Shown here in pieces: positions 13,482 to 17,506 of a stretch of DNA of 38,700 nucleotides (position 1 is its first letter; each line of letters opens with the position of its first letter). The stretch lies in IMG/VR virus record IMGVR_UViG_3300009164_000164, positions 1 to 38,700 of that record. One strand, 5' to 3'. The translations under genes were made by a program, and so were the position numbers. The notes under the pieces were generated by a model. It was not told where the DNA came from. It saw only the letters and a list, made by a program, of their open reading frames with translations, and made no database searches. Source of the DNA: a virus.

Positions 13482-14696
13482 CTATTCACTCACATTCTGT
13501 TCGGCTAACCGAACGCTACTGATACCTAGTTGGTCAAGGAGTCCGACTAGATGTTCGTAGAGAGAACCATTCTCTCTTACATATGCAATGAAAGCACTAT
13601 CGGATAGCGCTCCATCTTTAACTTGTTGTAGGGTAAGCCCTCTAGTGTACTCAACGCTGGCGTGCGCTAAGTCCATATAAGCCTTAATTCTTTCTGGCTT
13701 GGTGGTACTCTTGAAGATACGTAACTCAAGTGTATCACGATTTTGGGTATTGACGGCAGAATACCTATCGGTATTGCGACCATCAGTTATCTTCTTGCTG
13801 AAACCACGATGGGTTTTCCATTCGCGGTTACCGAACTCATCTCGGGTAAGGGTGTTCTCCAAGACATCATCGAACTTAGCCCAACGAGTAGACTCACGAC
13901 CAGCAATAGTGGAATACAATCCCTCATTGCTATACACAAGGTTCAGGAAGCGGTGCATATGAGCACCACCATTAAACCCAGTACGTGAGATATGAATGTG
14001 GATACCAGTTGTACTAGCACCCCAAGTCATAACTCTATATCTATCTCGTAGTGTTGCAATGGTTTCCCAGAACTCGGTCGCCTCGTTCTTGAAGAAGTCG
14101 TGAGTCATAGGGTGGGTAACTATCTCGAAGCCATCATTGAGAGAGCCATCACTCTTGAGATATGCTAGGTCATATCGTTCTAGCATATTGCCAGCGTAAT
14201 CGGAAGGGTCAGTCCGACCATTACGACATTCCAACTCTATCTCCATACCAAAGTACAAGCGTTCATCCTTGTTGGTGGTGTGGAATATAAGGTCAGGTCT
14301 GTAACTGTAATCGTGAATCATCTCTGGCTCACGATAACAGTCTTCGCAACCATCTTGATAGTAATTATCGCAATCGTCGCAATAAGAAGCGTTGTCCTGT
14401 GTGCAATAACTGCACCAGTAATCGCCTCTATCTTGTATGTAGTTAGTGCCTTCTGAGTTGTACTCCTCACAGTAGGCGCAGAAACTCGCAGCGCGACTGA
14501 TACAGTTCTCGCACCACATAGCGTTGCCATCTACTTCGCAGTAGTTATCGTCAGATGTGCCTGACTCATCACACCTTTCACATATTCGCACGCAGTCAGA
14601 GCATACTTGCTGGTCTGGCTGTACTTGGAATACATCATCAGGTGCAATGGCGGTATCGCAGACCGCGCATTCTATACCTTCTTTGTTTTCTTCCAT
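13482..14696 (-). CDS. Amidoligase-family enzyme with N-terminal zinc knuckles
   Basis: 404 aa. Residues 10-120 carry eight C-x2-C knuckles (C10/13, 32/35, 39/42, 62/65, 73/76, 95/98, 106/109, 117/120), a tandem treble-clef-like array. The C-terminal domain matches the amidoligase (glutamine-synthetase-like carboxylate-amine ligase) pattern: FGMEIELE at 149-156, DGSL...GFEIVTHP at 183-196, HIH at 233-235, and LELRIF at 323-328. Such enzymes use ATP to form amide bonds, often with a class II amidotransferase in the same neighbourhood, as here. Substrate unknown: ammonia, a peptide amine or a wall component. A promoter, a hairpin and a palindrome lie directly upstream. Confidence 0.82.
   Translation of the reverse strand: MEENKEGIECAVCDTAIAPDDVFQVQPDQQVCSDCVRICERCDESGTSDDNYCEVDGNAMWCENCISRAASFCAYCEEYNSEGTNYIQDRGDYWCSYCTQDNASYCDDCDNYYQDGCEDCYREPEMIHDYSYRPDLIFHTTNKDERLYFGMEIELECRNGRTDPSDYAGNMLERYDLAYLKSDGSLNDGFEIVTHPMTHDFFKNEATEFWETIATLRDRYRVMTWGASTTGIHIHISRTGFNGGAHMHRFLNLVYSNEGLYSTIAGRESTRWAKFDDVLENTLTRDEFGNREWKTHRGFSKKITDGRNTDRYSAVNTQNRDTLELRIFKSTTKPERIKAYMDLAHASVEYTRGLTLQQVKDGALSDSAFIAYVRENGSLYEHLVGLLDQLGISSVRLAEQNVSE
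13500..13513. repeat. Palindrome variant, TTCGGCTAACCGAA
   Basis: One central mismatch (C for T). It lies in the 3' end of the amidoligase gene and 21 nt upstream of the amidotransferase start. As RNA the 5-6 bp stem remains intact; only the loop changes. Confidence 0.85.
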
Positions 14697-14711
14697 AACC
14701 TTACCTTGTCT

Positions 14712-14727
14712 GTTCGTTTAACCGAAC
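14712..14727. repeat. Palindrome variant, GTTCGTTTAACCGAAC
   Basis: One mismatch relative to GTTCGGTTAACCGAAC. It sits 15 nt upstream of the amidoligase start, between the promoter-proximal hairpin and the ribosome site. Confidence 0.85.
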
Positions 14728-14729
14728 GC

Positions 14730-14945
14730 TTAACCAACCACGCTTTGTGGTTGAGTGGTACTATCATACACCTTGCCTAAACTATTGTCAATTACGGCAT
14801 CAGCGATTTTACTAGATGTTTCTATTGCAAGTTTGGCAAGTTGGGCATAGCCCTGCTTCACCATTCTATCGTGTTCAGCGCGTAGAGATTGCCTGACGAT
14901 ATTTACCTCGGCAGGGGTCAACTCTATAGATACATTACTGGTCAT
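14730..14945 (-). CDS. Small helical hypothetical protein
   Basis: 71 aa (MTSNVSIELTPAEVNIVRQSLR...), helical with a basic middle. Its start overlaps the end of the upstream 64-aa gene by 11 nt. Its 3' end contains the promoter for the amidoligase gene. No family recognised. Confidence 0.6.
   Translation of the reverse strand: MTSNVSIELTPAEVNIVRQSLRAEHDRMVKQGYAQLAKLAIETSSKIADAVIDNSLGKVYDSTTQPQSVVG
14735..14753 (-). other. Leader hairpin of the amidoligase transcript
   Basis: CAACCAC-GCTTT-GTGGTTG, a 7-bp stem with a 5-nt loop. It begins a few nt after the predicted start site and is followed by the palindrome at 14712. No T-run follows, so it is not a simple terminator. Confidence 0.6.
14763..14791 (-). 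promoter_or_regulatory. Sigma-70-like promoter for amidoligase/amidotransferase
   Basis: Minus strand: TTGACA (14786-14791), exactly 17 bp, TATGAT (14763-14768). Near-consensus boxes. Predicted start about 14756, giving a leader of about 60 nt to the ATG at 14696. Confidence 0.72.
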
Positions 14946-15129
14946 TGGAGAAACTCATAACTGTCTCAAATACGATATCGTCAAGGGTATCAACGAGTTG
15001 TCCCCATTCCTTGAGGCTCATAGAACGCCCCAAGATTTCTTGTACGAGGTCGTAGTCAAGGCGTGCTTCCCACGAATTGTTTGTGTCGGAAATTTCCGCC
15101 ACCAGTTGGTCTGCTGATTTGTAGGTCAT
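14935..15129 (-). CDS. Small acidic hypothetical protein
   Basis: 64 aa (MTYKSADQLVAEISDTNNSW...). Acidic, helical. Its ATG overlaps the stop of the upstream membrane protein gene (TAATG). The second dispersed motif (15079-15089) lies inside and encodes SDTN. No family recognised. Confidence 0.6.
   Translation of the reverse strand: MTYKSADQLVAEISDTNNSWEARLDYDLVQEILGRSMSLKEWGQLVDTLDDIVFETVMSFSNDQ
15079..15089 (+). repeat. Second dispersed motif copy, GTTTGTGTCGG
   Basis: Exact 11-mer within the coding region of the 64-aa protein. Confidence 0.75.
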
Positions 15130-15281
15130 TAGCGTACCTTCTTACGGATAGACTTAGCGATACGAAGTACCACAACTACACCAGCAACGAGAAGAAGTGT
15201 GCGCCAGAAAACGTACACATCACCGAAGTAAGAAGTAAGGCTAATGCCGTACTCGCTTACATCTAAGTTAATCAGTTCCAT
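15129..15281 (-). CDS. Tiny membrane protein
   Basis: 50 aa (MELINLDVSEYGISLTSYF...), AAGGAT upstream. Residues about 22-39 form a hydrophobic helix (DVYVFWRTLLLVAGVVVVL), followed by a very basic tail (RIAKSIRKKVR). That pattern suggests a single-pass inner-membrane protein with the basic end in the cytoplasm. It is the first gene after the highly structured leader and promoter at 15282-15459. Function unknown; a small membrane effector is possible. Confidence 0.65.
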   Translation of the reverse strand: MELINLDVSEYGISLTSYFGDVYVFWRTLLLVAGVVVVLRIAKSIRKKVR

Positions 15282-15424
15282 ATCATATCCTTAGAACACC
15301 ATTCGGTTAACCGAACAGATGATAACGATTTGTTATCACGCGCTCACCGCAGGACTCGCACCTGCGTAAATGCCTATCGTGAGCCACCAGCCTACCCTAC
15401 CCAACGAAAGGTAGGCTCGCCAAT
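15282..15424 (-). ncRNA. Highly structured 5' leader (candidate regulatory RNA)
   Basis: From the predicted start near 15424 to the ATG at 15281 there are about 143 nt with four hairpins on the minus strand. H1: 15389-15396 with 15410-15417 (AGCCTACC/GGTAGGCT). H2: outer stem 15342-15347/15379-15384 (GCTCAC/GTGAGC) enclosing inner stem 15349-15353/15361-15365 (GCAGG/CCTGC). H3: 15320-15326/15332-15338 (TGATAAC/GTTATCA). H4: the palindrome at 15302. A tandem GGGTAGGGTAGG offers an alternative pairing within H1. I recognise no known riboswitch class. No gene lies in this stretch. Confidence 0.55.
15302..15315. repeat. Palindrome copy, TTCGGTTAACCGAA
   Basis: Perfect copy, 20 nt upstream of the ATG of the 50-aa membrane protein, last hairpin of the structured leader. 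Confidence 0.9.
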
Positions 15425-15430
15425 AAGACT

Positions 15431-15459
15431 AGTCTACCACCTGCATAAGTTTTGGTCAA
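15431..15459 (-). promoter_or_regulatory. Sigma-70-like promoter of the structured leader
   Basis: Minus strand: TTGACC (15454-15459), exactly 17 bp, TAGACT (15431-15436). The -35 box overlaps the stop codon of the 37-aa gene. The -10 box and its flank (GGTAGACTAGT) are identical to those of the promoter at 15957-15985. Confidence 0.72.
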
Positions 15460-15569
15460 ATGCCCCAATCTTCTACAACGCCGTCAATAGCATCTTGTAT
15501 ATCTGCTCTAAATACTTCTAGTTCATCATCATTAAGACCATTCGGGTCGTCAATGCTCCAAGTAATCAT
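15456..15569 (-). CDS. Tiny acidic protein
   Basis: 37 aa (MITWSIDDPNGLNDDELEVF...), acidic. The ATG overlaps the previous stop (TAATG). No family recognised. Confidence 0.5.
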   Translation of the reverse strand: MITWSIDDPNGLNDDELEVFRADIQDAIDGVVEDWGI

Positions 15570-15745
15570 TACATACCCTCTCTGATATTAACGTCTACGA
15601 TTTCAACCTTTGCAACGTGGTCAATGGCTAAGGTTCCCTGAATAATATCATTGACCTTATCCCAACCCCAAGCCTCATATGATGGAAACGACTCCTTGCC
15701 GTCTTTGTTGGTAACGCGTAGTGCTACTCCTGTTGGCTGGCTCAT
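15569..15745 (-). CDS. Small hypothetical protein
   Basis: 58 aa (MSQPTGVALRVTNKDGKESF...). It has a beta-rich start, a conserved-looking YEAWGWDKVNDIIQG segment and ends in VEIVDVNIREGM. Coupled on both sides by TAATG overlaps. Function unknown. Confidence 0.58.
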   Translation of the reverse strand: MSQPTGVALRVTNKDGKESFPSYEAWGWDKVNDIIQGTLAIDHVAKVEIVDVNIREGM

Positions 15746-15879
15746 TACATCATCTCCTTGTTGGTTGCTTCTTTGATAGCACGAACGCCTTGCTCGTACT
15801 TTTCTTGCTCTGCTCGCTTCTCATTTAGAATGTTGGTCTGTACTTCTAAGTGAGCGCTTAACTCATTCAGGTCTAACAT
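15745..15879 (-). CDS. Tiny coiled-coil-like protein
   Basis: 44 aa (MLDLNELSAHLEVQTNILNE...), highly charged, probably one long helix. It is the first gene of the transcript from the promoter at 15957-15985; a palindrome lies 16 nt upstream of its ATG. Confidence 0.55.
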   Translation of the reverse strand: MLDLNELSAHLEVQTNILNEKRAEQEKYEQGVRAIKEATNKEMM

Positions 15880-15895
15880 TTCGTTCTCACTCTCT

Positions 15896-15911
15896 GTTCG
15901 GTTAACCGAAC
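15896..15911. repeat. Palindrome copy, GTTCGGTTAACCGAAC
   Basis: Perfect 16-bp inverted repeat in the leader of the 44-aa gene, at about +39 to +54 from the predicted start, next to another hairpin (15913-15932). Confidence 0.92.
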
Positions 15912-15912
15912 A

Positions 15913-15932
15913 CTAGGTTGGATACCAACTAG
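15913..15932 (-). other. Leader hairpin
   Basis: CTAG-G-TTGG / CCAA-CTAG with an ATA loop and one bulged base. It is followed on the transcript by the palindrome at 15896, the same order as at 14735/14712. Confidence 0.55.
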
Positions 15933-15956
15933 GCAGGAGCCTCGCTGATAGACACT

Positions 15957-15985
15957 AGTCTACCCTATGGCTAAATATCCGTCAA
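15957..15985 (-). promoter_or_regulatory. Sigma-70-like promoter flanked by palindromes
   Basis: Minus strand: TTGACG (15980-15985), exactly 17 bp, TAGACT (15957-15962), start near 15950. One palindrome lies 6 bp upstream of the -35 box (15992-16005, about -42 to -55) and one in the leader (15896-15911). Confidence 0.75.
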
Positions 15986-15991
15986 GTACCA

Positions 15992-16005
15992 TTCGGTTAA
16001 CCGAA
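15992..16005. repeat. Palindrome copy, TTCGGTTAACCGAA
   Basis: Perfect copy just upstream of a -35 box, a position usual for an activator site. Confidence 0.9.
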
Positions 16006-16041
16006 CGCCGCTAATCTCTTGCCTGCCCTGCCCTGTGATTT

Positions 16042-16119
16042 GTTTGTGTCGGAAAAAAGTTTCTTGTCGCTGGTCGTTCCTTGCCAGTATTCGGTTTGTG
16101 TTGGTTTGTGTCGGCCGAA
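16042..16119 (+). repeat. Cluster of second motif within a split palindrome
   Basis: GTTTGTGTCGG occurs at 16042-16052 and 16104-16114, plus a near copy GTTTGTGTTGG at 16094-16104. The last two lie between TTCGG (16090-16094) and CCGAA (16115-16119), the two halves of the palindrome spread apart by 20 nt. No gene is visible between 15880 and 16136. Confidence 0.65.
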
Positions 16120-16128
16120 TTTTTGGGC

Positions 16129-16156
16129 AAAAAAATAACCCCCGCTTTCGCGGGGG
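16129..16156 (-). terminator. Strong intrinsic terminator
   Basis: On the minus strand a CCCCCGC-GAAA-GCGGGGG hairpin is followed by TTATTTTTTT. It lies just after the stop of the gene 16172-16768 and separates it from the operon downstream. Confidence 0.9.
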
Positions 16157-16171
16157 CTATCTTCTTCTTGC

Positions 16172-16768
16172 TTATGCGCTTGCCATCTTACCTTCTAAGA
16201 TGAACTGGATTTCTACTAGGGTGTCCAGTTGAGCATCTTCTAGGGTAGAAGTATCCAACGCGGTGAAGAATGCGAGGATGTCTTTCAGCGTATCCTTTGG
16301 AGCCTTAGCCTTTGCGGGTGTTGATGCTCCCGCTTTAGCCTTCTCAGCCTTATTCTTGCGAACACCCGCGATTTCTTTGGTCAAGATTTCTAGGGTCTTA
16401 TATTGCTCACCCTTGCCAGCGCCAAGAAGGTCGTATGATGCGGCGGCGGTTGAGAGTTGCTTGGCGATAGGTAGGGCGCGGAAGTCCGCGTGTAGGGCGC
16501 GCAACTTTGACCAAGTTGGGAGCGCTGGCGCGTGAGATGACTTCACGAATGAGGACACCTTGCCACTATCTTCCAAGCCTTTGATGAACTTCTTCTGGTC
16601 GGCAACTGATAGGCGGGACTCAAGAATTAGGGTCGCGCTAAGGTTCTCAATCGCTTTCACGATTTCATTCTCCGACTTTGCAGAAGTGGTGCAGACACCA
16701 TTCCAAGCGGTTGCAATCTTTGGAGCCTTGATTTCTACTGACTTTGGAGCCTTTGACTTTGTAGCCAT
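16172..16768 (-). CDS. Hypothetical protein, Lys/Ala-rich
   Basis: 198 aa. A basic N-terminus (MATKSKAPKSVEIKAPK) leads to a helical body (SENEIVKAIENLSATLILESRLSV...; SSHAPALPTWSKLRALHADFRALPI), then a Lys/Ala/Pro linker (residues about 140-160) and a C-terminal helical segment rich in Thr, Leu and Asp. No family recognised. It stands alone: its own terminator follows, and about 740 nt of non-coding palindrome-rich DNA precede it. Facing the terminase gene across that region, it could encode a regulator or a DNA-binding protein for the region, but this is only positional inference. Confidence 0.65.
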   Translation of the reverse strand: MATKSKAPKSVEIKAPKIATAWNGVCTTSAKSENEIVKAIENLSATLILESRLSVADQKKFIKGLEDSGKVSSFVKSSHAPALPTWSKLRALHADFRALPIAKQLSTAAASYDLLGAGKGEQYKTLEILTKEIAGVRKNKAEKAKAGASTPAKAKAPKDTLKDILAFFTALDTSTLEDAQLDTLVEIQFILEGKMASA

Positions 16769-16896
16769 TTTTTATTTCTCATTTCTGGTTGGGTACTGAA
16801 TGCCGTTTGGCATAAGAGAACGATACCACGATTTCCAATATCGCAACACCAAGCGCAAGGGTCGGGGGGGTGATTTCTTTGGCGGGTCGGGGGTCA

Positions 16897-16910
16897 TTCG
16901 GTTAACCGAA
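16897..16910. repeat. Palindrome copy, TTCGGTTAACCGAA
   Basis: Perfect copy inside the G-rich part of the non-coding region, about 128 nt upstream of the 198-aa gene. Confidence 0.9.
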
Positions 16911-17240
16911 CGGGCGGGAGCGCGGGCGGGTTGAGCGTGAGCGCGGGAGCGTGAGCCGACACGCGGGGGAATATGGCGGGGAGCATAGGCGCGGGCGTGG
17001 TATAAGTCGGGCGCGAGAGATGCCGACACCTTCACCGATTATATTTTATTTTATCGGGGGGAATATCTATTATCTAAACCCCTTCGGGGGATAGTCACTC
17101 ATTCACAATTCCCACAACAATAAAGAGCGCAGAATATGCGCGCAAGCGCAATGTTTGACCCGAGATTTATTAAATCGAGGTTCTTTTATATATATATACT
17201 CCCTAAATAATTTTCTGTTATATTTAATTGCCCCCCTTCA

Positions 17241-17257
17241 GAGTACTTTAAGTACTC
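17241..17257. repeat. Inverted repeat GAGTACTT-T-AAGTACTC
   Basis: Perfect 8-bp arms with a 1-nt centre; possible operator for a dimeric protein. Confidence 0.7.
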
Positions 17258-17266
17258 CTCGGGATG

Positions 17267-17282
17267 TGTGACGTACGTCACA
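17267..17282. repeat. Palindrome TGTGACGTACGTCACA
   Basis: Perfect 16-bp inverted repeat, 9 bp from the previous one; different sequence from the accessory-block palindrome. Confidence 0.8.
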
Positions 17283-17336
17283 TCGTACGCTTAAGATAAA
17301 GGGGTTCGGGAAAATACTTTCCCAACCCACTCGGAA

Positions 17337-17358
17337 AAGACCCGTTTGAACGGGTCTT
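17337..17358. terminator. Hairpin AAGACCCGTT-TG-AACGGGTCTT
   Basis: Perfect 10-bp arms. The 3' side reads TCTTCTATAG on the plus strand and the mirror side reads TCTTTTCCG, so it may be a weak bidirectional terminator or a cruciform site. Confidence 0.5.
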
Positions 17359-17381
17359 CTATAGTATATAGATAAATATAT

Positions 17382-17396
17382 ACGGAGTCGCTCCGT
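17382..17396. repeat. Hairpin ACGGAG-TCG-CTCCGT
   Basis: Perfect 6-bp arms with a 3-nt loop, in an AT-rich stretch (TATATAG repeats on both sides). Confidence 0.55.
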
Positions 17397-17457
17397 TTAA
17401 GACTCCGCTCCTATATATATAGATTTTTGAATTTTTTGTAATACAGGTGGGAAAGTT

Positions 17458-17505
17458 ATGCCGTTTCTAAGAAGCGTTAAATCACCGTTTAGGGACAGGA
17501 AATAA
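17458..17505 (+). CDS. Possible 15-aa leader peptide before terminase
   Basis: MPFLRSVKSPFRDRK, with GGTGGGAAAG before its ATG. The stop is one base from the terminase ATG, and the terminase ribosome site (AGGAAATAAC) lies in its last codons. It could couple translation of the terminase, or be chance. Confidence 0.3.
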   Translation: MPFLRSVKSPFRDRK

Positions 17506-17506
17506 C

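Larger units (their letters stand above)
16769..17506. promoter_or_regulatory. Palindrome-rich non-coding region between divergent modules
   Basis: About 740 nt with no convincing gene. Part 1 (16855-17030) is extremely G-rich on the plus strand and holds a palindrome copy. Part 2 (17035-17460) is AT-rich with many inverted repeats, listed separately, plus a CCCC-TTCG-GGGG hairpin near 17079-17090. It separates the leftward accessory block from the rightward packaging/virion block, so it must hold divergent promoters and is a good candidate for a replication origin or packaging signal. Confidence 0.6.

Noticed and set aside
13530-13541. TTGACC upstream of the amidotransferase as a fourth promoter
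   Set aside because: No -10 box at 16-18 bp; the region is coding and the gene is coupled to the amidoligase.
15342-15384. tRNA-like arm (GCAGG-TGCGAGT-CCTGC with a pairing outer stem)
   Set aside because: Only about 12 nt separate the outer 5' stem from the T-like arm, so no D-arm or anticodon arm can fit, and no CCA end or discriminator context is present.
11440-16910. Palindrome as a LexA SOS box
   Set aside because: The actinobacterial/Bacillus-type box is GAAC-N4-GTTC; here the arms are in the opposite order (GTTC...GAAC).
11440-16910. CRISPR array
   Set aside because: Repeats are short, widely and irregularly spaced, and lie amid genes; no spacers of regular length and no cas operon. 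The Cas4-like protein belongs to the replication module.
16772-17035. 87-codon minus-strand open frame
   Set aside because: It spans the G-rich non-coding segment and a palindrome, its product is low-complexity Arg/Pro/Ala/Ser, there is no good ribosome site, and the open frame follows from GC richness.
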